A DNA stretch of 64,000 bases from Cherax quadricarinatus (lineage: Eukaryota; Arthropoda; Malacostraca; Decapoda; Parastacidae): assembly GCF_038502225.1 (NCBI RefSeq), contig NC_091301.1:17102196-17166195 (forward strand), written 5' to 3'. How positions within the stretch are numbered: position 1 is the stretch's first letter; each line of letters opens with the position of its first letter. Position numbers and translations under genes: made by a program. Under the pieces are notes generated by a model that searched no databases, was not told the DNA's origin, and saw nothing but the letters and a program-made list of their open reading frames with translations. Below are positions 13,490 through 26,590 of this stretch, in pieces.

Positions 13490-13740
13490 GGATAATTGGT
13501 CGTGTGGATACCTGAATAGATGGTTTGTTGAACGGAAGGTTGGATAGATGAATGGCTTGTTGAACGGTTGAATAAGTGATTAGGGAAGTGAATGGATATA
13601 TGAAAGATAGAAATGAATGAGTGATAGGTGAATTAATGAATAGAAGAGCGAACGGATGGATGGATGGATTGATGACCAGATATAGTTAGTCAAATAGACA
13701 GCAGGATAGATGAATGGATGACCAGACATGCTAGAATCAA
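13490..13740. repeat. Degenerate GATGAATG-type tetranucleotide region
   Basis: Many GATG, TGAA and GGAT tetranucleotides without strict phase; an old microsatellite. Confidence 0.55.
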
Positions 13741-13845
13741 TAGGTAGCAAGTGAACAGCAGGAAGTTTGGAAAGTTTATCTTAGAATTTCAATTATTATC
13801 GTTTCTCCTTCAGCAAAGTTCCTTTAACAAAATATTGGCGAGGTA

Positions 13846-13884
13846 ACTTGAAACTTGAAACTTGAAACTTGAAACTTGAAACTT
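13846..13884. repeat. ACTTGAAA octamer repeat, 5 copies
   Basis: Five perfect tandem octamers. Confidence 0.9.
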
Positions 13885-13940
13885 GCTCTGAATGCCAAAG
13901 TTCGTTTACTTTTTACTGCAACATATTTTCTCGTGCGTAT

Positions 13941-13990
13941 GTGTGTGTGTGTGTGTGTGTGCGTGTGTGTGTGTGCGTGTGCGTGTGCGT

Positions 13991-14055
<65 letters not shown>
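13941..14055. repeat. (GT)n with GC interruptions
   Basis: GT tract with regularly placed GC steps (GTGTGC hexamers) in its middle part. Confidence 0.95.
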
Positions 14056-14057
<2 letters not shown>

Positions 14058-14135
14058 CCTAGTCAAGAACGTCTCGCTCAGAGCAGGATAATTACCATTG
14101 GTTAATCTAAGGAAGCCAGACAGTGATGCTTATTT

Positions 14136-14310
14136 CCTAAGGCCTTTTCTCCCAGGATGCAACTCAGGTACCTATTTACTGCTTGGTGAATAGGAGGGCG
14201 CGGAAGATATTAGATAACTTGTCTCTACGTCCCACCTAGCCCAGAGCTGACCCCGGGTCCTCCATTTGTGAGCTGAATGCGTTGTCACTGACTGACGAGG
14301 CACTCTGACT
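14136..14310 (-). mobile_element. tRNA-derived SINE, degenerate
   Basis: The minus strand contains CAACGCATTCAGCTCACAAA followed by GGAGGACCCGGGGTCAGCTC, resembling a tRNA anticodon arm and B box. Further on is the mirror of CAGGTACCTATTTACTGCTT, a block common in decapod tRNA-SINEs by my recollection. No tRNA fold is intact, so this is not a tRNA gene. Ends are approximate. Confidence 0.5.
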
Positions 14311-14500
14311 TGGAAAATTAAAAAAAAAAAAGTATATCACTTGTTCTAAATGCAAATGGAAATATTATTAACAATAATCATGAGAGTAATTATGCAAATT
14401 TTTCGCTACTAATTGGGTACAATTAGGTTCTTAATATTATGTTCCGTTGCCTCTGTGATTTTTTTGGGTATTAATTTGACGAAATTACTTAGTCAGGTAT

Positions 14501-14503
<3 letters not shown>

Positions 14504-14561
<58 letters not shown>
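14504..14561. repeat. (CA)n microsatellite
   Basis: About 58 bp of pure AC. Confidence 0.95.
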
Positions 14562-14563
<2 letters not shown>

Positions 14564-15293
14564 GGTTACACCAGCACTTAGCTAAGATTAAACGTTGTCT
14601 CTATCATGTGACATAGTGTTACGCATGAGAAGAATTAATTAATGAATGCCTGGGATGACCTCCAGCATTCCGACGCAGCCATGGGTCAGTTCAGTTAAAT
14701 CCTGCAGTATTACTGTGACCTGTTGCCCCCTATTGTGACCTGATGTGACTGCCTCCTAGTGACACATGGTGTGATCCGATCTTTCGGATCATTTATGTGA
14801 CATTAACAGTATGCGACCTTTATAGTTACAGTGTTACTAAAAAATATTCCTCTATAACCTTGTGTGTTTCTTGATTAAAGACTCCAAAGACAATTTACTC
14901 AAGAAAGCACTAAAAGCTTAAGGAAATGGAAGTTTCTAAATAGTTCTAACAGTCATCTGCTTCCCAGCCGAGTCTAAGGAAACTAAAATAGGCCTATGAC
15001 AACAATATTTCCGCCAGTGAGAGAACAACAGTGATCAGCAAGTGTGCGCGGTGTGAGGTTTGTCAGGAAACAAGACAAGTGTTTCCTGACGCGGGTCTCA
15101 GTCACATGATGACCAGCAGCCGGAGCTTTATTGGTGATATAACCGAGGCCTTCCGTAGGCTTACCTGTCCACCCCTTTAAAAATTAAAGTTATAATTATC
15201 ACCATTAGATCCTCCGGTGTAAGGTTCTTGAGCCAAGACCACTTTAATCATAGCGAAATTGACTGGCTAATTTGAGACGCTAAAGGAGAAAGC
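14562..15293. other. Anonymous intergenic DNA
   Basis: A GTGACCTG motif recurs three times near 14715-14745. No coding or RNA signal otherwise. Confidence 0.5.
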
Positions 15294-15339
<46 letters not shown>

Positions 15340-15400
15340 TTTATTTTTATTTTTATTTTTATTATTATTATTATTATTATTACTACTACTACTATTATAT
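15294..15400. repeat. (ATT)n with (ATTTTT)n core
   Basis: ATT trinucleotides interrupted by a TTTTTA block and ending in (TAC)n. Confidence 0.95.
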
Positions 15401-15949
15401 TATTTTCACGCGAATAAGAAAATCTGAAAGGGTCATGCGAGTCATGGTAAATGGAAAGTAATCAGAGCTCTCTGAACGTTTAAATATGGGCTTAATACAA
15501 TGACAGCAACCTAAATAAATATATACGCATAACTACTTAACAAAGAAAATTCTGGATACATCATAAAGATACCCGCGTTACCTCACCATAAGCTCTATGG
15601 CCAGAGAATGTCATTTACCTACCAGCTGCAACAGCTCTCAATTCATTGTTTTTCCCTGATTATTCTAGTCAGAAACCTTACAAAGCAACATAAGGAAGGA
15701 AGGGCATATGCGAGGCAGTCAATAACTTCCTTCAGAAGGAAGTTACACCCTGCCACAGCCACCAGAAAGTTGCTCCTTGAATTGAACTCCAAGTGTAACG
15801 AATAGCTAAAGTGCAATGAACACTTGTCAGTGATCAATAACCCACATAGAGACAGAAACTCGGGAGATTCGTTGATCTGTATATTTTGTCCCCCTTCTGT
15901 TATCCTCTTCAAGTGTAATGTTATGAAAAATAAGTCAGGGGAGAGATCA
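15401..15949. other. Anonymous intergenic DNA
   Basis: The longer minus-strand frame here has no recognisable domain and partly reads through the adjoining LINE fragment. Confidence 0.5.
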
Positions 15950-16105
15950 GCCGGGCTGTGGCTCGTACGTTGGTTTGCGTGCAGCCAGCAGCAACAGCCT
16001 GGTTGATCAGGCTCTGATCCACCAGGAGGCCTGGTCACAGACCGGGCCGCGGGGGCGTTGACCCCCGGAACTCTCTCCAGGTAAACTCCAGGTAAACTCC
16101 AGGAG
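15950..16105 (+). mobile_element. LINE family II 3' end fragment
   Basis: CCGGGCTGTGGCTCGTACGT, GATCAGGCTCTGATCCACCA and GGGCCGCGGGGGCGTTGACC occur in the same order as in the 56.5-57.1 kb copy (there on the minus strand). It ends in a short tandem AACTCCAGGT repeat. Confidence 0.75.
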
Positions 16106-16149
16106 ACAGTTTGCAAAAGGAGATTAATTTAGAGGTCTATATACAGGTC

Positions 16150-16296
16150 GTTTTCAGGGTCAACGCCCCCACGGCCCAGTCCTTCACCAGGCCTCCCGAC
16201 TGATCAGGGTCTGATTAACCCAGGTTGTTACTGTTGGCAGGACGCAATCCAACGTACGAACCACAGCCCGGCTGATTGGGCACTGACTTCAGGTAT
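16150..16296 (-). mobile_element. LINE family II 3' end fragment, inverted partner
   Basis: GGTCAACGCCCCCACGGCCC through CCACAGCCCGGCTGATTGGG is the same segment as at 15950-16105 in opposite orientation, separated by about 45 bp. The two form an imperfect inverted repeat with the element 3' ends facing each other. Confidence 0.75.
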
Positions 16297-17463
<1,167 letters not shown>

Positions 17464-17499
17464 TTTTCTCTATAGATTAACAAAGGTTACCATTTCTCT

Positions 17500-17770
17500 G
17501 ACCCACTTCTTTCCTTTTCCTTCTCTTCCTTTTCACTTTATTGCCACCTCTTACTACTTTTCCCTTCCTCTCTATCACTTTCTCTACCTCTACGTTCTCA
17601 ATCTCTCCTTTTGTTATACTCTCCTCTTTATATCTTCCCCTCTTGCTATCTCTTCCCCTTTTACTCTCTATCTCTTCCCCTCTTGCTCTCTCTCCCCTTC
17701 TCCCTGTCTCACTCCCTCTCTCTATCTCCCCCCTTTCTTCTACATCCTCCCTTTGCCTACCCACCCACTG
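17500..17770. repeat. C/T-rich low-complexity tract
   Basis: Strong pyrimidine bias with loosely repeated CTCTTCCCCTCTTGCTAT-type segments. It opens false leucine/serine-rich or glutamate/arginine-rich frames. Confidence 0.8.
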
Positions 17771-18054
17771 CTGAGTTCCCCGATATTTATTATATAGATT
17801 AAAAAATAAACGATTTATAGAGATAATTTAGCTGGTGTTACTCCTGCTCTCACGACCCCAGAATTTTGAGGCAGCAAATGAAGCTTACTTCGTGCAGGAA
17901 ATTTCAGAGTTTTAAGAGATTTATTTCCAAGTTTATTGATCTAATGGCCGAGAAAAAATCGGATTATTGTTTTATTAATTAGAAGTTGGGAAAGAGTGGA
18001 TGAAGGAAGGAGGGTTTTTGAGAGGGAAAGGGAGAGAGGGTTACTGACCCCACC

Positions 18055-19062
18055 CATCCTTCAGTGTACAGGCACTGTGCTTCCCACCTCCAGGACTGTA
18101 ATATCCCCACCAAACCTTCATTGTGCAGGTACTGTGCTTCTCACCTCCAGGACTGTAACATCCCCACCCAACCTTCATTGTGCAGGTACTGTGCTTCTCA
18201 CCTCCAGGACTGTAACATCCCCACCCAACCTTCATTGTGCAGGTACTGTGCTTCTCACCTCCAGGACTGTAACATCCCCACCCAACCTTCATTGTGCAGG
18301 CACTGTGCTTCTCACCTCCAGGACTGTAACATCCCCACCCAACCTTCAATGTGCAGGTACTGTGCTTCTCACCTCCAGGACTGTAACATCCCCACCCAAC
18401 CTTCATTGTGCAGGCACTGTGCTTCTCACCTCCAGGACTGTAACATCCCCACCCAACCTTCAATGTGCAGGTACTGTGCTTCTCGCCTCCAGGACTGTAA
18501 CATCCCCACCCAACCTTCAATGTGCAGGTACTGTGCTTCTCGCCTCCAGGACTGTAACATCCCCACCCAACCTTCAATGTGCAGGTACTGTGCTTCTCAC
18601 CTCCAGGACTGTAACATCCCCACCCAACCTTCATTGTGCAGGCACTGTGCTTCTCACCTCCAGGACTGTAACATCCCCACCCAACCTTCATTGTGCAGGC
18701 ACTGTGCTTCTCACCTCCAGGACTGTAACATCCCCACCCAACCTTCATTGTGCAGGCACTGTGCTTCTCACCTCCAAGACTGTAACATCCCCACCCAACC
18801 TTCAATGTGCAGGTACTGTGCTTCTCGCCTCCAGGACTGTAACATCCCCACCCAACCTTCATTGTGCAGGCACTGTGCTTCTCACCTCCAGGACTGTAAC
18901 ATCCCCACCCAACCTTCAATGTGCAGGTACTGTGCTTCTCGCCTCCAGGACTGTAACATCCCCACCCAACCTTCAATGTGCAGGTACTGTGCTTCTCACC
19001 TCCAGGACTGTAACATCCCCACCCATCCTTCATTGTGCAGGCACTGTGCTTCCCACTTCCAC
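18055..19062. repeat. 57-bp satellite, about 18 copies
   Basis: Units contain CCTTCATTGTGCAGGTACTG and CACCTCCAGGACTGTAACAT. As 57 is 19 codons and the unit lacks stops in three of six frames, three overlapping frames of about 380 codons stay open. One reads a repeated CRYCASHLQDCNIPTQPS 18-mer plus one residue. Variation is limited to a few positions (GTAC/GCAC, CATTG/CAATG, CAC/CGC). Openness in several frames at once argues that none is selected as protein. Confidence 0.95.
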
Positions 19063-22000
19063 AATTCATGTACAACTTGCCAGTTATCTCGAATATCACC
19101 ATATTTGCTACCTTGCTTACACTCCGGCAGCATACTGAAGAAATCAATTTCCTCCACTCACTCCAATCTTCAGCATTCCTCCTGTCTGTCATGACTTGAG
19201 TTCTTAATTAACGATCTTCTTGCCAACTTCGGAGCAATGATTTCTTCTGTTTAGCTTCCTAACTGTTTTGTAGGAGATATCGCTTGGGTAGTTTTACAAT
19301 CTATCAGTCGACTGATAGATTGAAGAAACTTGATATATAGTGGACATTAACTTCTGAGCTGTGAAAAAACTTTTGAAAAAGTGAGGAAACTGGCTTATTG
19401 ATTGAATAAGTTTTGGACTTATTCCTAAAATGTTGTATTTACATTTTGCTGTTTCTTAGACAGTGATTGAAGTCTTTGTTAACAGTATCTAGTTTCTAGA
19501 ATATAGTTACCTAATTTTAGATAGTATTAATTCGTACATATGGTACTTATCTTAAGTTACCAACAGCTGTTTAAAAGCTGGAAATAGCTTTAAGAAAAGG
19601 TTTATACATCCTAGGATATTCCAATTAAGTATGGGTTATTTGCTTTAGGATACTCTGTTTGGGCGAGACTTGTTTATTGCTTGATAAATAATGGCAGCAT
19701 GTGTTAGGAAGGTTGTCTCTATATCTTGCCCCGCCCGAGAATTATACCTATGTGCTTTTGGCTGTTAGCTAGACACTGTTCTACTTAGCTATAAGTCTAC
19801 GCAATGGGAGGGGCCTGTCGCCCATTTGCATACTGTAGTTACATTTAATTGATGGAAGTTACCGATTCCCATGAGGTGTTCCGGCTTTTCTCTCATCATG
19901 TTGACCAGGGTGAGTACAGGGTGAATGAGGCTGAGTCAGTATGTTATCAAGGTTCTACGTGGTATGAGCTGTAAATAAGTCTCCCCCACACAGATACGGC
20001 GGAGGATAAGTGATTAAAATGTGTCTAATCAGAGGCCACAGGACCGCAGTGTCATGATTGCGCCAGACTCTCTCACTTGTTGTCTCCAGCGGCGTGTGTT
20101 TGAGATTATCGTAAGTTTTGAGATCAGAAGAGGGCCCTGTGTCTTATTTTTCAATTAACCAAATTGTATACATCAGCAATTCTCTGTATCTCTATTATAT
20201 AGAATAGTTTCATGGGGGAATAAATTCTAGCCACGTTTCCCTGTGATACTCCATCACAAAGAAAGAGTTGTGAGGTAATGAAATGCGAAAATCTAAGTTA
20301 TAGACTTCAGGGAGCTTAGTTTAATAGTTCTATTATGCACCCCATACGCATCCTGTGCGTGGTAGTCAAAATATTACACGCATAACGGTCCCAGGAATTT
20401 GTCCCCAATATTAGTGATCTGGAAATAATTGTAAAGACTTATTTATACAGGCATGAATTCATTCACAAAAACATTACAATGTAGCTTATCTGTGATTGTG
20501 AGTTATTCACAATACCCAACATTTTAGCAAGATCTGGATGAAGTGGTTATGAGTTATTTCCTGTACAATCGGCAAAGTTAGGGTGTTTTTTCCAGAATGG
20601 CTGGTCATATACCACTCTGGATAAAATACATTGACATTTCTTGAGCATTTGGGAATGAGTAGTCTCTGAATTCCCGAATTTTCTTCGCATTCCAGCACAT
20701 AACGCAGAGTGCAAAAATTTAGTAGAGTCTCTGGAAAAGTTTACATTTGGTTATGTTTACATCAGATTTGGTGCAAATTCACTTGTATCCCAATCGAAAC
20801 ATTGCAGTAGTCACATCCAAGAGTTCTATGTGATTCCTGCATTTGCCATTGACAGGTGGTTCCTGTTGCATCACAGTGTGATGGTGGATAGACTGGTGTC
20901 AGTCTACCTCTGCCTCACGTTAATGAAATTCCCTTGAAGTTCTTTTCATTATATTGTTTTCAGACTACAGGCTGACGACTCAGAGTCGTAGTTCATTTCC
21001 TCCTTGAAGGAATACACCTTAGCCAGTTCACTAGTTCTATCATGCATTTGAAGACCAGTGTGAAAGGAATCCACAAAACGGTGTATTTTGACTCCGCTGT
21101 TTACAATTCTTCCATTCCTGTGCGTGGCTTCTGATACGAGATGTCACAATTGACACTCATGGAGATACGCGAATTTGCGGAAGATAATCACTTACAACTT
21201 TAGATACATAGATAAATTGGAGTACAAGGAGTATAACGAGCAGTTTGGCTTGAAGGATGGAAGCACAAATATCAATGCGTGCTCCAACTTTTTTTTACAG
21301 GAGTCATCGCTGTTTGACAACGAAGGCACTCTCAGCTGCACCACTGAGTTGGTGAACAGAGCCACCAACATGCATAAAATGTGGAAGAGAATGCGATGAC
21401 GATATCGAGTAATCCATTATGAGTTCAGCAGCTATGGCAACTATAAAGGTTATGTTTCAGTAGAGAATATATAGAGGTTGAATTACTATTAAATGGGATT
21501 ACCATCCCACACACACGAAGGAAATAGAATAAACCTTTTTTTCCTTCAGCGGAAAAAGAGGAAGAAAACGACCGTTTTGTGTCCTGGACGTGAAGATCTG
21601 AGAATATGGTGGGCGTGCTTATGGTGGCTATTACAGGGAGCGAAGATTCGAAAATTTGACAATTGGGTACTATCTGCGAATCCATTTTAGGAGATTTTTT
21701 TTCTTATGAGCTGCCTGGGTGGGGTGATACCACGTTTGATGGCAAATTTAATTGTAACTCTCGTAACATTAAAATTTGTATTTAACCAACGAGTTAGAGA
21801 CATTTAAGCTAACTACCCAAGTCAGGTCAATATATCTTACGTATCCCACTCAGTAAGTCTAGAAGTATGCTGTAGTTACTCTAACCCTGTACCACATAGT
21901 GATAACTTAAATATCACTCCAAATATCAAATAATTGATAGGAAAAAGCTGCATATGGCAAAACTTTTCCTGTATTAAATGTCCTGAGCTTTAATCAAGTG

Positions 22001-22497
22001 TCTCGTAGGTATCATCCTGCTATTTACTTCCTAAACAGTTTATATTAAAAGAAATAATAGACAAATCCACAAAATTGGTGATCAAAGGAGTCAAGTTGAA
22101 TACTGAATTACAAGAACACACACACACAAAAAAAAAACGAAGAAAAACTACATGGTTCTTATTGGTCCTTGCTAGGCTAATGAAATTCACACACACCCAC
22201 ACCCACTCCTGTGTGTATGCTACCTGTCCAGCCTATTTTAAAGCTACTCAAGGCTTTCTATTCATTTTAGCTACCTGTGAGTTTGGTTTACAACTCTACT
22301 GTCAAACCAATACCCTTTCTAACTTTAAATTTCTCCAATTTGATTCCACTGGTTTTGCTGCAGTATTTTCTGGCCTAGATGAACATTAAATATGTCTTGG
22401 AGATTTCTGAGTTAGGAAATGTTAATGCCAGAGCATACATAGTGTGGAAATGTTGGCAGACACAGTGGTGCACATAATAGTGGCGTAAACATTCATA
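19063..22497. other. Anonymous, apparently single-copy DNA
   Basis: This is the longest stretch without an obvious repeat. It holds a 24-bp perfect palindrome (19298-19321). Small frames at 21175-21399 (+) and 21425-21685 (-) have no recognisable domain. A lightly AT-rich composition and lack of splice-consistent exons give no support for a host gene. Confidence 0.45.
19298..19321. repeat. Perfect 24-bp palindrome
   Basis: AATCTATCAGTC followed by its exact reverse complement, centred on a GTCGAC hexamer, with no spacer. Confidence 0.9.
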
Positions 22498-22560
22498 CCG
22501 TCGTACACACCGTCGTACACACCGTCGTCGTACACACCGTCGTACACACCGTCGTACACT
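22498..22560. repeat. ACCGTCGTACAC 12-bp tandem repeat
   Basis: About five copies, one with an extra GTC. Confidence 0.85.
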
Positions 22561-22655
22561 CCTTCATACAGCTAACACACACAGACATATTCTCATACAA
22601 TCGCGCACACACATTTATACAGATATCCACGAAGTGGTTGAAACAGTCATGCATA

Positions 22656-23050
22656 CCCAGTTACACACACAGTCATATACAACTAATCAGACACAGTTAT
22701 ATACAACCAGTCAGACACACAGTCATATACAACCAGACACAGTCATATACAACCAGTTAGACACAGTTATATACAACCAGTCAGACACACAGTCATATAC
22801 AACCAGACACAGTCATATACAACCAGTTAGACACAGTTATATACAACCAGTCAGACACACAGTCATATACAACCAGACAGTCATATACAACCAGTTAGAC
22901 ACAGTTATATACAACCAGTCATACACACAATCATATACAATCAGACAGACACATAGTTCTATACAACCAGACAGACACACAGTCATATACAACGAGACAG
23001 ACACACAGTCATATACAACCAATCAGATACACAGTCACGTACAGCCAGAC
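22656..23050. repeat. 22-26 bp minisatellite
   Basis: Alternating CACAGTCATATACAACCAG and CAGTTATATACAACCAGT units, about 17 in all. They form a higher-order pattern of about 65-70 bp that repeats three times between 22.69 and 22.87 kb, then decays. Confidence 0.9.
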
Positions 23051-23605
23051 AGAGTCGTCCACAAAGTCAGACACATCAATACACATTCGTGCACCCACAT
23101 AGTTATGCAGGCAGTTGTACAGTCATACACTCATTAGTATACACAAACTCATATATTCATACACCAACTAAGAAATATACATTCATAACATCGTTAAAAA
23201 TGAAAATAATCGCATTACAAAATTTAATTACACAAATGTTACTAGGAAATCTGAATATATCACACAATGGAAAAAAAAATAATCCCAGTAAAACCCTTAT
23301 TATTCTGGCTATGGATCATTTTCACTTATTTTTTTTACATTTTAACGTACGAGTTATATTATCAATGAAAAAAAACTATCGTTCGGGTTCGAGGCAAAAA
23401 AAAAAAAAAAAAAAGAATCACGACTCATTAGTTTTAATTACACTCCTCGCCCCTCGTCCAAAAAATAAATATATAAGATGACACGGTATTGAGTGGTTAT
23501 ATTTATAAAAAAAAAAAATGTTATTCACTTTTTCGAATTTAATTTTATGTTTGAAATGAGGAAAAAAAATGTTTAAAGATATATCACTGAAATATGTTTT
23601 GTCCT

Positions 23606-23899
23606 GGGAAATCAAACGTGATAATTGGTAAATCAAACGTGATAATTGGTAAATCAAACGTGATAATTGGGAAATCAAACGTGATAATTGGTAAATCAAA
23701 CGTGATAATTGGTAAATCAAACGTGATAATTGGTAAATCAAACGTGATAATTGGAAAATCAAACGTGATAATTGAAAGATTAAACGTGATAATTGAAAGA
23801 TTAAACGTGATAATTGGGAAATCAAACGTGATAATTGGGAAATCAAACGTGATAATTGGGAAATCAAACGTGATAATTTGAAAATAAACGTTATAATTG
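23606..23899. repeat. 21-bp minisatellite, 14 copies
   Basis: The unit contains AATCAAACGTGATAATTG. The 21-bp length keeps a KSNVIIG heptapeptide frame open, an artefact of the period. Confidence 0.95.
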
Positions 23900-24079
23900 T
23901 TTTTTCTTCAGCAAAATTTTCGCTTATATCTTAAGAACGCCTCATCCGATCGGCTTCGGATTTTCTGATCGAATCGAAGCTCTGAAATCGAATGAATCCT
24001 ATTTATAAAATTACTAATTTTACTTTTAAAATGGTGTTTATTTTTTTATTAATAGGTTGAGGATTAAGATAAATGTGCA

Positions 24080-24190
24080 GAAATGTTTCGCGTGCATAGC
24101 AGACTTCTTCAGTCACACAGTCACCAGGTGCAGTGGAGAAATAGTATTTGAGGTGGTCAGTCCCTCAGCCTGGAGAAGAGTTTAGCTCCA
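24080..24190 (-). mobile_element. Penelope-type terminal repeat fragment with hammerhead-like core
   Basis: The minus strand has CTGAAGA (complement of 24106-24112), a weak helix II and GAAAC (complement of 24085-24089). Upstream lies the reverse complement of GTCAGTCCCTCAGCCTGGAG, the block also present at 5708-5727. Confidence 0.5.
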
Positions 24191-24240
24191 AGGAAGGAAT
24201 TACTTGAGACACTTCGAACCTTAAGACAGCAAAAGGCCAA

Positions 24241-24584
24241 GACGTTGTCACTATATCAAGATGACCAGGTTACTATGTCAAGACGACGAGGTCACTATGT
24301 CAAGACGACAAGGTCACTATGTCTAGACTGCTAGGTCACTATGTCTAGACGGCGAGGTCACTATGTCTAGACGGCGAGGTCACTATGTCTAGAGGAGGTC
24401 ACTATGTCTAGACGACGAGGTCACTATGTCTAGACGACGAGGTCACTATGTCTAGACTACGAGGTCACTATGTCTAGACTACGAGGTCACTATGTCTAGA
24501 CTACGAGGTCACTATGTCTAGACTACGAGGTCACTATGTCTAGACTACGAGGTCACTATGTCTAGAGGAGGTCACTATGTCTAG
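24241..24584. repeat. 22-bp minisatellite, about 15 copies
   Basis: Unit GAGGTCACTATGTCTAGAC plus a variable trinucleotide (TAC, GAC or GGC). Two copies lack 7 bp (GTCTAGAGGAGGTC junction). Confidence 0.95.
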
Positions 24585-25167
24585 CAACTCATAAACTTCC
24601 TAGATAATATTACCGGGAAGGCAGCCTTAATATATAATTACAGGTGAGGCTGCGAAGGTTGTAATTAACGAGATGAAGCAGAAGACGTAATTAGCAAGAT
24701 GGAGAAGACGATGTTATTAGCCAGATGGAGTAGGATATAGGAATGAAGCGTAGGAGAAGAGACCTGGAGATTTAGATGAGACTGGAAGATTTTTTTTTTT
24801 TTCGATGGCTTCAGGGCCTAGGGCCTATGGCCTAGGAACATAACCCTAAAATAGGTTTACATAAAATTAAGGGCACATGCACTTGTCAATTGTTCCACGT
24901 CCCTTACAGATTAATGTACTGGCTCTGTGTTTCTCATTAAGTGAGCAATTTAGCATGTGAATGAAAACTGACTACACAATCCTCATTTAGATGAATCATT
25001 ATGTCGATCCAAACGACCAGTTATACTTACAATTAGGCCTAATTCTAAATACGACATCAGTCTGTTTACAAAGAAATTTGCTTTTTAATTGTGTTTTACG
25101 TTCATGTTAATATAATGTGTTATGGATCTACTCAGGCTTCTAACTTCAGTTTTGTGTCTTTTGAATG
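24585..25167. other. Anonymous intergenic DNA
   Basis: A poly-T run lies at about 24789-24801 and GGGCCTAGGGCCTATGGCCT near 24815. No coding or RNA signal. Confidence 0.5.
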
Positions 25168-25592
25168 ATTAAACTCTGAATAATATTGTATTTCTTGTAC
25201 AATATTATTCAGAGTTTAATATTTTCTTCCACCTACTGGCTTATTGTACTTCTTGTACAATATTATTCGGAGTTTAATATTTTCTTCCATCTACTGGCTT
25301 ATTGTACTTCTTGTACAATATTATTCGGAGTTTAATATTTTCTTCCACCTACTGGCTTACTGTACTTATTGTACAATATTATTCAGAGTTTAATATTTTC
25401 TTCCACCTACTGGCTTATTGTACTTCTTGTACAATATTATTCAGAGTTTAATATTTTCTTCCACCTACTGGCTTACTGTACTTATTGTACAATATTATTC
25501 AGAGTTTAATATTTTCTTCCACCTACTGGCTTACTGTACTTATTGCACAATATTATTCAGAGTTTAATATTTTCTTCCACCTACTGGCTTAT
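25168..25592. repeat. 58-bp minisatellite, 7 copies, starting with an inverted half unit
   Basis: Units contain TTGTACTTCTTGTACAATAT, TTCAGAGTTTAATATTTTCT and CCACCTACTGGCTTA. The array opens with a perfect 23-bp inverted repeat (25168-25190 against 25198-25220, 7-bp loop) whose right arm is part of the repeating unit. Confidence 0.92.
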
Positions 25593-25882
25593 CCTCAACT
25601 TTCTCAGTTGGGATGAGAGATAATGAGATACAATCCATAAGAAATTTACATTAGATTCTTTCTCTTTAAATAATGTTTCCATGGGCACGTTGCTGGAGTA
25701 ATGAGAATCATTAACAATCAGTGAATTATCAACAAGTCAAGGTTATTGTCATAAGTTAACTTTAGTGATACCAGAATATCCAGCTGATCAATTTGCAGTG
25801 TACAGAGGAAGTGCTATATTTTATATTCATAACATTGTTTTTATCATTATTGTCTGTTGAGCAGATAGTAAGAGAAGATCAC

Positions 25883-26004
25883 GTCTTGATAGTGCCTTAG
25901 TGTCTTGATAGTGCCTTAGTGTCTTGATAGTGCCTTAGTGTCTTGATAGTGCCTTAGTGTCTTGATAGTGCCTTAGTGTCGTGATAGTGCCTTAGTGTCT
26001 TGAT
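25883..26004. repeat. 19-bp minisatellite, about 6.4 copies
   Basis: GTCTTGATAGTGCCTTAGT in tandem, nearly perfect. Confidence 0.95.
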
Positions 26005-26544
26005 CCATCACTGTATGTAACTTGGGATAATTGCTTCAAACAGAAGAGAGAATTCTTCATGAGCAGATTTAGGTGTAATTAACTGCAGGAAGGGATTGCT
26101 GGTGACATATTTGTGGGGAGGCTGTTATGAACTTAATGCCAAGGAGAGGTATTATTATTATTATTATTATTATTTAGTATTATTATTGTTGTTATTATTA
26201 TTAAAATCATCACCATCGTGACACCAAAAGAATCATTCAAGGGCAGGGAAAAGGTACCTGTCTTTTACAAAAATTGACATGGATTATACATATTCGTATA
26301 TTTCATATTTCTATGACACACGAGGTGTCCCACATTAGGGACTGGGTGAAGGCTTGGTGTTTCATCAGAGGTGGGCAGACGAGCGTGAAGTTGGCTGCCT
26401 CCTCAGGGAAGATGTCAGGCAACTGACGACTCTTACTTCCTTTCTTGGTGCCGATTTTATGCACTGGGCCGCTGAGGCACCTTTCTTGCTGAAGAAGCCT
26501 GGATTTTTTCTCAGTTCATGCTAGTTAAAATATAGCAAACCTAC

Positions 26545-26590
<46 letters not shown>

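Noticed and set aside
14220..14310. tRNA gene on the minus strand
   Set aside because: The B box is altered and no cloverleaf or acceptor stem forms; it fits a degenerate tRNA-derived SINE.
18041..19194. Three frames of about 380 codons with cysteine repeats
   Set aside because: 57 is a multiple of 3 and the unit has no stops in three frames. Simultaneous openness and lack of any flanking coding sequence argue against a zinc-finger-like protein.
23594..23881. Direct-repeat array considered as CRISPR
   Set aside because: The 21-bp units are immediately contiguous with no unique spacers, and the context is eukaryotic. The same holds for the 22-, 24-, 26- and 28-bp arrays.
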